Below are positions 38,101 through 48,914 of a stretch of 64,000 bases of DNA, one piece after another. Below the pieces are notes generated by a model. That model was not told where the DNA came from. It saw only the letters and a list, made by a program, of their open reading frames with translations, and did not search any database. The position numbers and the translations under genes were made by a program. The DNA comes from Calamus simplicifolius. Lineage: Eukaryota > Streptophyta > Magnoliopsida > Arecales > Arecaceae. Positions within the stretch are counted from its first letter, which is position 1; the number at the start of each line of letters is the position of its first letter. The stretch spans positions 417,300 to 481,299 of the forward strand of contig UESW01005045.1 in NCBI GenBank assembly GCA_900491605.1, in the 5' to 3' direction.

Positions 38101-41100
38101 AAGATGCACTTGTGCAAAAATATATGTAAAAGAAAAAAAAAGTAAAGGTAGACCAAAATTATATGAAAGTGATAAATAAAAACTCAAAATCTTTGCATCT
38201 TAAAAAAAAAAAATGACTCAAAATAGAGCTGAATGGAAAAAAAAAATTTCTGTAACCAACCCTAACTAGTTTAAGATTAAGACTTTGTTGATGTTATTGT
38301 TGTTATATGCTCTCTCATGCAAGCAGTTTTGCATTATTTGCTATCCTAAAGAAGCTCTTCTACCAGCAATTCCATCATAAATAAACTTTTTTGCCCATGA
38401 CTATCCCTTATCACATCCCCATTTGGCATCACAAATGGTTGATTTTAAGTTATCTTGTAGTGGCTGGTAATTTCAAAGGGCAACAATGGGTCCAGGGGAA
38501 TCAAAGTTTAGGACTTAAGAGCAGTAAAATCATATCAAGGAGATTGATGGAGAGGAAGGATAGAATATGGTTGCAATTGAAGACTAAATTAAAGGAATAA
38601 GGCTTTTTCAATGTATAAATGTCTGGGTTGTCAAACAAGTAGAGGAATAGAGGGACAAGGAAAAGGAGATTTTGGTGGGCTTGAGGTTTGATTCCAAGAA
38701 TCGAGGACTACTTGGCCTTATCACATGTGACCTGGAAACCAGCACTTGGAGACGCAAGAGGGTGTTCAAGCCTAACTCAAGACACCACACCTTTAGTGGT
38801 AGCATGTTTACCTATCATGAATAAGGAGAGAGACATAAAACATCTCCTTGATAATGGCATGGGAAATCCACATCATTCAAAGAATCCGTTCTTTTAAGCT
38901 CTATCTGTTAATAGAAGTATTGTCTGTTCCTCATTAAGTAGGTTTTTCTTTGCTTTGATGCCAATTGGATGTGATTGTAGGAGAGCTAGGTAAACATCAT
39001 AGGTAAGAGTAAAAAAAAAAGATGGCTAAGTGTACAAAATTTCCACCATTGCAAGGTTTAGAGAGAGCCAAATGTACACAGCCTTAGCCCACTTGCAAGA
39101 GGTTGTTTTTGTGTTTTGAACTATTGACCCTCAGGTCACAATAGAGCAACCTTACCATCCTAGGCAAGCGTACTCTGGCTTCAATGAAATGAATGAATGG
39201 TAAGAAGAAAGTAGTGGCATAATATAGGTTCGCTATAGAATTGAAACTTATAGCATGCTTTTGTTGAAGGATTAAAAAATAAATATTGGAAATGGAATTA
39301 GAATTAAATGGGAGAAGAAAAGAATAAAAATTGGGAATCAAAATGGAATTGGCATGAAAGAAAAGGAATTCCATTGTTTGGGTGTGAAATGTAGGAAACC
39401 ATCGAAAAATAACTGTTGTTTCATTCTAATATCTGATTTGGTCAGAAATATTCTACAATGACTAAAGAATGGAAACAAGTTTTATATATATCAAAAATAA
39501 AATCTTAATCTAACCATTCTTTCAATTTTTTCCATAATTGCTGTTAATCAATCCATACCAAGCCATTTGCCATTCCCAACTTGTACCATAGGTGCTCTAA
39601 CTAATTCACACCAAAATCTTCATCCATTACTATAGGAATGGAGATGAATTTTCCTTCAATCTAAGTGTGCAATCACAATTCATTTATTTAATGGAATAGT
39701 GCTGTTAAAGGATATATAATTCCATAGCTTGCTGCACAAACTAAACACAGGATTGGGGCAAAGACAGAATTTCTTTTCCACTTGAGATCCAAATGTAGCA
39801 TTAAAGAATAAGTATGGATCAACAAATTTGATTACGATTACAAAATTTGGCCTTGATTTTGGTGATGAAACCGAGGAAATAGGCCCTTGAGATATTTAAA
39901 GAGAGAGTTTAGGGTGTGCAGATATGCTTTTTCTTCAAATAAGGGCAATGTGTGATTTAGGAGTTATTATTAGAATAAGTTCAGTTTGAAATTTAAATTG
40001 CAGATAATATGTCTACTTTGTGCTTAACTTTTTCATTGAAAAGAAAGAAATTATTTATATGTAGCACATGACAGAAGATAGTACAGAAAAGAAAAATATA
40101 TAAAAATAAATACTCACGAAAGAGCAGGCCATTTTAGAGCAGTCTCAAGCTTTAAAGCTGGTGTCACTTGACAGTAAAAGAAGCCTGTTAAATTCAAGGC
40201 ATAACCTGCCACTTTACCCAACATCGTAAGCACATCTGTGGCTTTGCTGCTTTAAAAAGAAAAAAAGGAAAAAAATCTAGGTCAGAATAATAATTTAAAA
40301 TTGTCATTTTCTTTAAAGTAATTCGGTTCTATGTTTTAGTATTGAACAAAAAAATATAAATGTAAGGAAAAAGATACCTTCGAGAATGTTTATGAAGATC
40401 CCAATGCAAGAATCTCAAATGATTTTCTTCTGACAGATCTTTATTTATAACATTAATTGCATTAGCAAATTCTGCACGGAGTATAGATTCTCGAGGTTTC
40501 TTCTCATACGCCTGTGAAAAAAAAAAAGGAGCCATTGAGTTTTTTTTTCTTTTCTTATTGTGTGTGTGTGTGGTGATTTTTTTCTTTTTTTCCCCTTTTT
40601 TTTTTTTTTTTTGGGGGGGGTGTGGGGGCGGTTGCGGAGGGGCCAACAAATAGATATATAACGAAACAAATATATTTTACAAAGTAAGAAATTATTACAA
40701 ACATTTAGCATGGAGCCTACCTTAATCAAGTTCAAAATAATTATTGGGTTTCCATATCTTTTTGCTAAATTCTCAAAATGAAGCCATGTAGCTTCATAAT
40801 TCTTGTCCTTCTTATGCACTGAAAAAGGGTTAAAACGAATTAAACAGGATATCATTATCTTTGCTTGAAACACCTTTCTACAGCATATTCAAAACTTACA
40901 GATGATATCAGGCTTAAGGTTCAGTTTTGAAGTTTCCTGAGACCAAAAAAGGGGAATGGAACCCCTATTCTGGACAACAGAACTGATTTCCGTCGGAATT
41001 CCTCTAGGAGTGTCTTCAAACACAATTTGTTCTGTCTCAACATCATTTGCTACTCTACCTTTCTCATTAACACCACGCTTGAGGTACCTGGTCAAATGGA

Positions 41101-44100
41101 ACATAAATGTTAAATGGTCGACAAAGTACATGGATCTATGGATAACAACGAAGATGGTACTTAGAGTACATGATAATAAACCAATCTTATATAAATTTCT
41201 AAAGTCAACTCAACCAGTCCCATATCAGAAATTGAATAAATTGATGACAAAATTAATTCAGAAAAAATAACAAACAATAACCTGGTGCCAGCATAATGAC
41301 ATGATCGCCTAGCAATGAGTGTCAACCTAAAATCCTTTCCACATATTGAGAGTTTGGCCTGAATTTTCAAGACAAAATATGTCAATGCTTTCTAACAAAC
41401 ATAATAAGTTGACCAAGAATGAAAGCAAAAGCCTCAAAAATTTAATTCTGCAGTATAAGGAATATGGATATGGCAATTCACATTTATGAATACAGTCCTC
41501 ATGGAAACAAAAACGAAATATCTTTTTGCTATTAACATCATTTGACCATCACCTCAACAAAGAGACTTGAGTTCATGAAAATGGGTTAGAAATGAATTGC
41601 CGATGCAGTGCCTGCAACTTGCCTCGCAGGTCAGCTCAGTGCACAACCCATCAGTGTAAAGTTAAAAAATGGAACCTCAAGGAAATAATTAACGAAAATT
41701 AAGTCTTAAAATGTATAAGCACTTATTTATAAAATTCTAAGTTGGTAAACTATGTTAAAGAAATTCAATTGAAGCAAACTAAGCAGATTGACATTAAAAA
41801 AACTTAGGCAACCACTTGAAACTAAGAATGCCTCCTTGTAAGTTGCAGGTCAACCATAAGTAACCTGGTGTCAACTGCCCAAAACCATAACAAGAAGATA
41901 TAAGATCCTATGGAGAACTACTTTAAAACTCCTTTTCAAATCCATGCAAAGAACAAAGGTCTCACAGTTCAAATCTGTTATCAGGGTCAAGTCAGATTAC
42001 AGGATCTGCTTTGCCTGCATGCTTCCTACATCAATAAATATGGCCACCAGATCCATGACTGCAAGATGTTTCTACTTGGTCAAAACATCAGCTTCAAAAC
42101 TGATCTCTATTCCTGATGGGCCGTGCCTGTGCCGTGCCTAGGCACACCCAGTGCCTAGTGCCTAGTGTGGCACGGCCGTGCCTGAGCCGTGCCGGCACGG
42201 CCCGGTCCAGCCCTGTCCGGGCCATGCCGTGCCGGGCCAACTGAAAAAAAATTTCGAGCCCAGCACGGCACGGTTTACTGAGCCGTGCCTGACACGGCCC
42301 ATGTGGGCCTAGGCCGTGCCTTGGGCGGCATGGCCCAATGCCTATCTCTACCAGTAAATGATATCTACAACCTTCAGCATTCAATATAAGTTGAGCACAC
42401 ATGTCCATATGTTCTTGAATTAAACTTGCTTTATACACATCATCTGTTATTTTAGGTTATTTAACGTTATGGATAAATCCTGTTCCCATGTTTTAGGTCC
42501 AAGATATTAACATTTCAGCATCTTTTCCTCTTATTTGTTTAATCTAATAATTACTAGGTCATATTAGTTGAAAGTTAGATATCTTTAAAATAGCACAATA
42601 TGGACGTTCATGAGCATCAACATGCATTGCCCAAATGACACAGAATAAATGAGTTTCGTATTGGAGAACCAAAAATCCTGTTGAATATTTAAAGTGAATC
42701 TACTTGACAGTATATCATAATCAAAGTAGCTATAACAGAAAAACTATTTCCTTAATATATCTGAAGAAGCCTTTATTTGTAACTTTTAGCAACATGGTGT
42801 CTTTTTGTGATCATGCATGGAAATTCTCAACACAGCACAACATGATATGAATCCTCGGCCAGCAAACCAGTATGCATGATATTTAAAACTTTTCTGAGGA
42901 CATTTGAGTTGGCTCTCATATGGACAATGACAAAGGAAAAGGCCACCAAAAAAATTCTACTTGACATTGCTTTTGAGGCTTTCTTTACCTTATTTTTTTC
43001 CCCATTTCTTTTTCAACTCCCGAGAAACATTTCTTGGATCATGAAGTTATAGAGGTAGACTCAAGGTCCCTCCCTCCCTAGCATTTCCTACAACTTTAAT
43101 GTCAAAATCTTTGTAATCTGTAAATTTCTTGTACATCTTATCTCTAAGAATATTATAGTACATTGGATGTGTATTTATATGTTGGCATTTATTTCAATAC
43201 TACCAGTTTGTCACATATGTCAACGTAAATGAATTTGATTTGTAAAATAAAGCATTTATGACCCATTCAAAACCAGGTGCTTATTTTCAACTATTTAACC
43301 ATAGATAATGGCATTGCTAAGCATGCATCTGACTTGATTAATTAACAGACAAACATTGTCCTTGCTCAATTTATATGACTAAACACAGTTTTGCACAATT
43401 TATTATCATTTCATTTATTCAGCATGATTTAACAAATCTAATGATTCCATTATGAGTTACTACCAGGCTTTGTTCACACATAATCACTCATACTATACAC
43501 CTACCCTGCACTGTTGAAGAACATGATAGATTACATAAGGAGGTTTTCTTTTACAAAGAAAAATAATCAATTGTTCAATATCTCCTATAGACACAGTAAT
43601 ATCATTTCACTAAAGCTTACCTGTTTAAAGAACCCATAGACCAATGCAACAGTCCAAAGAGTATTTTTGAGATGGCTTCGTATTCCACGTGTCAAGAACT
43701 CATTCCAAACAAACATTGTTTCATATAAAACCTGTCCTGTCTGACTATCACATAAGTTCTTTTGAAGGCTACGCATAACATGGTATGAGTAGCTGAAAAA
43801 GAAATCCTTTGTGAGATCCACGGTGCATAGGAGCTTCTTATATCTGCACCATCAACAAAAACAAATGTGATTGTTAATAAAGAAAATCTAATCAAAAGAA
43901 CAACAGGAAAGCAGCTGCAACAGAAAAATGACGGCTCCACTGCAATAGGAATTAGGAGAAAAACTGAATTTCACAATTTGTTATCCTATATCAATAAACA
44001 TGCTAATATAACCTCTTGCCTCAATATATAGGCATCAAGAGATATGGCATTCTAGCCCCAAGGAAACTTTAACAACATGCAGATAGAAAGAGAAATGCTA

Positions 44101-46695
44101 ACTGTTATAAACTATTTCATTAAAATTTTCAATAATAAGAAAATGGATTCTTAATTGCAATTATGGACGCTATTACAACACAGCCAAATTTGAAGAATGA
44201 TGACTCATTTAGTCAAGGATATGACTCAAAGACTAGCGAACATAGTGGTTATAAAAATGGAAAGTAAAAGTTTTGAATCTCTTAGTGGAAACGGAATTTC
44301 TTGAAGTCTATATTAGTACCAAAAAAGTCCACCTATAAAATTACCATCACAAAATTTTTTTAGATACGCAACAACAAGCTTTAGTATAAAACTAGCAATT
44401 ATCACTCTTACAAAAAAGTATCAAGCACGCTGTTCATTGAAATACATGCAGAATAAACAAAATAACCTGTTCTCATTCTTAAAATTGACCATATTGGATT
44501 TCACAGCAGAACTGGGAAGTGCAATCATTTCACTTTTGGTGATGGCATACACTGTATGGCCACATATGGCACCAATTTGCCTTCTTTTAGTTATAAGCAA
44601 CATGTAATATGGCCCCAGGAATTTAATAAAACCTGAAAAGGAAAAAAAATGTGCCATCAAAGAGATTGTAAGAGTTACAACAGGCATACACAGACATGCA
44701 TTGTAAAAGGATAGTACAATAAGAACATACCAACAATGCCATAACAATGGTGACAAATCTTAGTCCACCGGTGGGTCTGTTTCCTTCATGTATTCGCCTC
44801 AACAGGTCCCGACATTCACTTTCCGAGTATGTGGTGGAGTCCTCACGGATGTTCAGCTCTGAAGGCTCCAACCTATCAATCTTCAACACCTTCCACAATG
44901 TTTTACTTTTGTCTCTTCCGATCATATAAAATTTCTGACATAAGACAGCAACGACAAAGCCAACCTTTTAAAAACAAATGTGCCATAAAGTGGTCAGCAA
45001 TTAGCATACAATATCAACAAAATAAATGGGAGAATGCAAAAATAAAAATCACATCCTAAAAATCCTCTTTATCTATGACTCTGGTATCAAAAATTTTGTT
45101 TCCAGCCAACAGATATATCTTAAGGTTCACAAGTATATACAAGTGGCAATTATAAATGGAATTTGCTGTAGTTCAAAAAATATCAAATGTTCTAGTGAAC
45201 AACTTTAATTAAAGCAACCAAAAATGCAATAGTGTAACATAGCACTAAAATCTCAAGTCTAGCTTAAATGGATGGACACATTGTTAGTAAGATGTAGCTT
45301 AAATATATGGCTATCTTCTCTGGAATAAAAACATATAAACGGCAAAACAACAACTAGCATAATGGACTTCTGAACCTATTTCAACAGTATTGCAATCACC
45401 ACAGAGCAATAATATGTAAATTCTCCAATGCAGCAAATAATTATCAAAATCAACTCCTAAAAGTAGGGTTTTTAGTCATTTCATAATTCAGTAATGAAAT
45501 TTATGAAATTAGTAGTAAACTATACAAATTTAGAATACTGGTTTGGAAAAGTTATTTTGAAACAAGTGCATGTCTGTCTAATCTTCTACCAAGAAAACAT
45601 ATAAATGCCAAAACAACTACCGACATAACAAACTCTGAAACTATTTCAATGGCATGGCAGCCACCAAAAAACAATATATGCAAACCAACCACAATGCTGC
45701 AATTAATTATCAAAATCATCTCCGAAAATATGACTTTCAAGGCATTTCATGATTCAGTAATGAAATTCGTGACAATTAACAGTAAACTTATATTTTTTTA
45801 GAATACTTGTTTCAAAACTCTTTTTAAAAAAAAAACAAGTGCATGTCTGACTAATCTTCTCCCAAGTAAATATATAAACAACTAAATGACTACTGACATA
45901 ACAAACTTCTGAAACTATATTTCAATAACATTGCAACCATCAAAAAGCGATATACATAAATCTCAAATGCAGCGGATGATTATCAAAAATAACTCCAAGA
46001 ATAAGTCTTCTAGGGCATTTTATAATTTGGTAATGAAATTCATAACAGTTTATAGTAAACCTATAGTACTTTAAGAGACATGTTTAAGAATCCTTTTTTT
46101 TTTGTAAAACTAAATTGGATAATCTTGGGCATCTACTTTGTATATATGAAGCAATTTCTTTTTAAAGTTTTACGCTAGCATGATGCTAGGGTGGAAATAC
46201 ACCACTGCTTAAAATATAATGTACTAATGATACACTTATTGCAATGCTTTTGCAAAGCCTATTAGTAATATTTCTCTTGGATAAAAACTCAACTGTGCTC
46301 AGATTCAGATGTACAAAACATTTATACAATACTCAAATTTGTTCCAAAAAAATCTAAATTTTCAAAAGAAAAAAGATTTTCTAGAATACGCACAGATCAA
46401 TGACGAATACAGCATTAAAATATCTCTGAAAATAAATACTGAACAAGAAAGAAAGAAGAAGAAAAAAAAAGAGGGGGGGAACCCAACGAGTTCAAATCTT
46501 TAGGACATTGGACGACCGGAAAGATCAAAAAATAAAAAATAAAAAAAACAAGGTCGAGATTAAAGATAAGGAAAAAATAGGGCCGAAAGAAGCCCTCACC
46601 GATCGAGTCTCGTAGAGCCTAAAATTCTGGAGATAGCAGCTCGAGGCATCGGGCTCGTCGGCAAACCGAGCCCCTGCCGCATTCTCCACCGCCAT
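26304..46695 (-). CDS. SAC-domain phosphoinositide phosphatase (plant SAC1-5 type), 16 exons, one frameshift in exon 2
   Basis: Enzymes of this family remove phosphate from PI(3,5)P2 and related lipids on endomembranes and the vacuole. Exons, minus strand: 46600-46695, 44731-44934, 44467-44632, 43621-43843, 41282-41358, 40900-41087, 40721-40818, 40378-40511, 40118-40246, 32427-32847, 30156-30277, 29920-30033, 28838-29032, 28229-28369, 27612-27720, 26304-26420. All introns are GT-AG and phases agree throughout if one base is added in exon 2; the product would then be 844 residues, usual for plant SAC proteins. The start MAVENAAGARFADEPD leads to the SAC domain. The catalytic CX5R motif, CIDCLDRT, is in exon 10 (32610-32630). 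KDFFFSYSYHVMRSLQ (exon 4) and HKHSRSKATDVL (exons 8-9) are family hallmarks. The C-terminus ends HWVAHGEALCH. As assembled, the missing base in exon 2 would truncate the protein early. The exact paralogue (SAC2, 3, 4 or 5) is not resolved. Confidence 0.93.
32041..32098. repeat. Compound (TA)n(GA)n microsatellite in SAC intron 10
   Basis: A TA run is followed directly by a GA run that borders the foldback element at 32101. Confidence 0.9.
32101..32280. mobile_element. Foldback MITE in SAC intron 10
   Basis: The two ends are long imperfect inverted repeats: left arm 32102-32164, right arm about 32213-32280. Each arm begins ACTTGGCTACATTC and itself contains a short palindrome (ACATTC.AATGT), followed by the TTCCCCAtCCTTGGATC block and its complement. 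It is ~180 bp, has no coding capacity, and is bordered on both sides by TA-rich sequence. Confidence 0.7.
32427..32847 (-). CDS. SAC gene exon 10: catalytic motif exon
   Basis: This 421-bp exon starts KDDVDHWSWNDHNSN, passes a Ser/Asp/Asn-rich insert, and then carries FQKGILRTNCIDCLDRTNVA, the phosphatase active site with nucleophile Cys (codon 32628-32630) and Arg (32610-32612). It ends YGGSAAHNK. The active site is intact, so nothing here suggests loss of function. Confidence 0.95.
33747..33762. repeat. Poly(G) tract in SAC intron 9
   Basis: A run of G broken by a single A, within intron sequence. Confidence 0.9.
33996..34571 (+). CDS. Unrecognised 191-codon open frame in SAC intron 9
   Basis: This is an intact plus-strand frame (antisense to the host gene) unusually long for AT-rich intron DNA. 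It starts MRICQGWARMWSSGSPLLGL and ends SNLSFMMNYVK. The C-terminal third is Lys/Arg/Asn-rich. I recognise no domain. A fragment resembling the C-terminus of an RTE-clade LINE lies just downstream on the same strand (34600-34830), so it may be part of a transposon. A chance frame is also possible. Confidence 0.25.
   Translation: MRICQGWARMWSSGSPLLGLYLTFYDNSSRCTTYMNEQDKYDVAKPLIPKGDMSNATYYVNKKTEHSTSSWWLKSQEYTPLQRFNILFELTKGTEKWPITSSLSVSIINKPCPSLQNIRLPCGLGGVAFHCLQIKSLQDIKICEDLGRQPVREKFIIYIWKRRKMDNLRLITAEWIRKNKSNLSFMMNYVK
34600..34830 (+). mobile_element. RTE-clade LINE 3' fragment in SAC intron 9
   Basis: Reads GKNRGKGRPKLTWTEIIKKD and then NRTEWRKQIKA before a stop. A Gly-Arg-Pro-Lys-x-Thr-Trp block followed by a DRxEWR-like end is typical of the C-terminal tail of RTE-type LINE proteins. 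Confidence 0.6.
36220..38310 (+). mobile_element. Degenerate RTE-clade LINE in SAC intron 9
   Basis: Heavily mutated, but the plus strand still shows the order of an RTE polyprotein. EEKLYHKLETKEGEKDIYRI (about 36580-36640) is the linker before reverse transcriptase. NQFNFMPRKSTI, then LLRRLIKN and LDLHIVLINLKKAYN (about 37150-37280) follow. WCMLFMNDIILIDETKA (about 37520-37570) stands where LFADD would be. VEMRMLRWICGNIRNETISK (about 37965-38025) and a TTG-rich end near 38280-38310 close it. Numerous stops; no active product is possible. Confidence 0.8.
39011..39178 (-). mobile_element. Au-like SINE in SAC intron 9
   Basis: On the minus strand it reads TTGCCTAGGATGGTAAGGTT, TTGTGACCTGAGGGTC, AACAACCTCTTGCAAGTGGG and AAGGCTGTGTACATTTGGCT, then ends with CACTTAGCCATC and a T run. 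This matches my memory of the Au family of plant tRNA-derived SINEs, with the tRNA-like head at the high coordinate. The internal promoter boxes are degenerate. Confidence 0.72.
42104..42352. mobile_element. GC-rich GCCGTGCC palindromic element in SAC intron 4
   Basis: A ~250-bp GC-rich island in AT-rich intron sequence. It is built of GCCGTGCC / GGCACGGC words in both orientations, so it can fold on itself. The ends look like imperfect inverted repeats: GATGGGCCGTGCC at the left against ATTGGGCCATGCC on the complement of the right end. It has no coding capacity and I do not recognise the family. Confidence 0.6.
44731..44934 (-). CDS. SAC gene exon 2 with a one-base deletion
   Basis: The exon reads KFYMIGRDKSKTLWKVLKID and onward to HEGNRPTGGLRFVT. 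The next codons should be isoleucine or threonine followed by CYGIVG; CYGIVG is present, but one reading frame over, so one base is missing near 44746-44752. Exon 3 begins with the two bases that would complete the shifted Gly codon, confirming that the shift lies inside exon 2. Confidence 0.9.
45310..46100. repeat. ~270-bp repeat, three tandem copies, in SAC intron 1
   Basis: Landmarks recur at regular spacing: ACATATAAA at 45331, 45598 and (as TATATAAA) 45871; GTAATGAAAT at about 45491, 45756 and 46030. Each copy also carries AAGTGCATGTCTG..CTAATCTTCT and TATTTCAAT..CATTGCA-type blocks. The copies are clearly diverged. Confidence 0.85.
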
Positions 46696-47230
46696 CCCGT
46701 CCGGATCCCGAGCCGTGGGCTCGGGCTAGATCACTCTCACAGCCAAATCCCCCCGTGATCACCACGCCGCCGGCAGCCGAACCCCAGATTCCCCGTCGGC
46801 TGCTTCAAATATAGCATCCTTCTCCCTCCTTCCGCCTCTCCGCCGTCCTCACTGCCTCCTTCCCAGCCTCCTCTCTTCCATTCACCGCACCCAAAAAAAA
46901 TGAAAAAACAAACGAAATGGACGCCAAATGGAACCGAAAGAGCCAGCAATCTTCTAAGGAGCAGGTCGAGATACAAACTCCCTGATCGAAATCGGAAAAA
47001 AAAATGAAAAAATAAAAACAATTGAAGGAGAGAAATCGAAGAATTTTTTTGGGAGGAGCTCTCTCGGGCTCTTCTTTGGCCCTTCCGCTTTAATTTTTGG
47101 GGTTTATTTTTTTCCGAGAAGGGGGCGGGGTCGGAATGGTCGTCAGAGCCAAGGAAAACCACAGGGTGGGCATCGCCTCCGTCCAAGCCCAAGTGAAAAA
47201 ATTAGACCATCGAATAAAATAAAATTTTAT
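46696..47230 (-). promoter_or_regulatory. 5' untranslated region and probable promoter of SAC gene
   Basis: Upstream of the ATG the minus strand is rich in GA/GGA, common in plant 5' leaders. A 151-codon open frame at 46737-47192 ends before the ATG and looks non-coding. An AT-rich TATTTTATTC-like stretch at about 47210-47225 could serve as a TATA region. The transcription start cannot be fixed from sequence alone. Confidence 0.4.
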
Positions 47231-47965
47231 TCTTTCCCCTAGTTTACTTACCATTATTAGAAAAAAAAAATATACTTTTATCCTTAAATTTCACTTTGAT
47301 TCCATATTTTAATAAAAAAAATTAAAAACTAAAAGTATATTTTAATTGTATAAAATATAATTTTTAGAAGGTTCTTAATGAATCAACAATATAATTCTTT
47401 TCTAAGCATTGTAATTATACTCCTAAGCATTATAGTTGCTTGATAGTGATTTTTTCTTCTTCTATTGTAAATTAAAAATTAATCCTTTTAACTATATAAT
47501 TTAAAGCGTCTTCTTTGCGGTTTACATGCATTAAAATTATGGTATCTTTTAAACTATTGTTAACAATTTCGATGTAAATATAATTTTAAATTAAGAAGAA
47601 TAGAAAAAAAAATCATTGAATAATAAAATAAATTGCTAGACGAACATTAAGATTGGCCCTTAAGAACGTGATATTTTGAAAAAAAAAAAAAAAAAGGAAA
47701 AGAACAAGGCTGTCATGCATGGAAAATGTATTTACCGGGTCAACTCGGATGCGTACCGAGTTAATAATCACGTGAAGTTTTTACTATACTCGGAGTTGGC
47801 GTGTCCGCCTCAATCATTGGCATGAAGATAAAACCTGCACGTTTTCTCAACGCCCAAGCATTTGAAGTTTAAGCTCTAAGTTGAGTCACGTAAAGGGGTC
47901 CATAAACAGCAGCAAAATAATTATATGAGCATTATGCTATATTGGAACTAGGATATACCATTAGT
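47231..47965. other. AT-rich spacer upstream of SAC gene
   Basis: AT-rich sequence with A runs (about 47680-47696). No gene, RNA or repeat beyond homopolymers is supported. Confidence 0.6.
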
Positions 47966-48914
47966 TATACCTTCCGTTTTTTTTTTTTTTTTTGGAACGG
48001 ACTAATAATCATATCAATATAGGATGAGTCAAACGTGATATATCATAGTACTAAATTTGAGAAAAAAATCAGAGGGCATGGTCACCCTGCGATCAGATCC
48101 ATGGTCCAAAGTGATGGGCCATCCAGCTAGCTATCCAGTCGACCGCTGAGTTAGCTTCCGATAGATGTGTCGAATCCGGATGGTATCAACCTGACGAAGC
48201 ATAGTCTGAATGCCGTAGAGCAAAGGTATGAAAGAAAACTGGTCACCAAAGTCCTGATGAAGCCAACTAATAATAGTAGTGGAGTCCCTCTCAATGATAA
48301 TCTTGCGGCATCCCATACTGCGAATGACATAGGATATACCAGCCCATGCCGCATGCAACTCCACTAAAGGCATCGATAGGTCAAGGAGGTCGAAACCACC
48401 CGCAGCTATCATCAACCCATCCGACCCATGGATCACAAAGTCCGAACCAGCAATTCTACCACGAACATTCCTATCAAAGTTGATTTTGACAAACGCTAAG
48501 GGTGGGGGCTCCCAAGAGACAAAACCCCGAGATCTGCCAAATCAGTCTCGCTCTACTGCACAAGAAAATAGCATGATCAATGGTCTCATCCTCTAACCCA
48601 TAAAAAGGAGACTATATCGACATACCCCTTCTAGAGAGCATGGAACACGCAGGGAGGTAGTTCCAAGCCATTTTTCGGATAAAGAGGCGAATTATGGGAT
48701 GAATTGGAAGCTTCCAAATCTAAGACACATCTAGAGTAAGCCTAGGCTGAGGTCCGTAAGCCTTCACAAAATCTTCGATAGGAGCACAAGTCGAATAGGA
48801 TCTCCTTTATAAGGTGGTATCAAAAATATGCTTCGAAATAAGAAAAATAGAAAGAATGTGCCAACAAGGCTCATCACCAAACATAGAGGATACCAAAGAA
48901 TATACCTTCCGTTT
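47966..48914 (-). mobile_element. 5'-truncated L1 LINE with perfect target-site duplication
   Basis: The insertion is bounded by TATACCTTCCGTTT at 47966-47979 and again at 48901-48914, an exact 14-bp duplication. The T run at 47980-47993 is the complement of the poly(A) tail. The minus strand retains the end of zf-RVT (about 48540-48620) and the RNase H domain: GSDGLMIAAGGFDLLDLSMP, then LHAAWAGISYVIRS and ERDSTTIISW. It belongs to the same L1 group as the element at 2700-8970; both 3' ends start AGAGGGCA..GGTCACCCTG on the plus strand. Only the last ~0.9 kb was integrated. Confidence 0.92.

Noticed and set aside
46737..47192. 151-codon minus-strand frame upstream of the SAC start
   Set aside because: GA-rich leader composition, poly-Phe and Gly/Glu runs, no homology; more likely 5' untranslated and promoter DNA than a protein.
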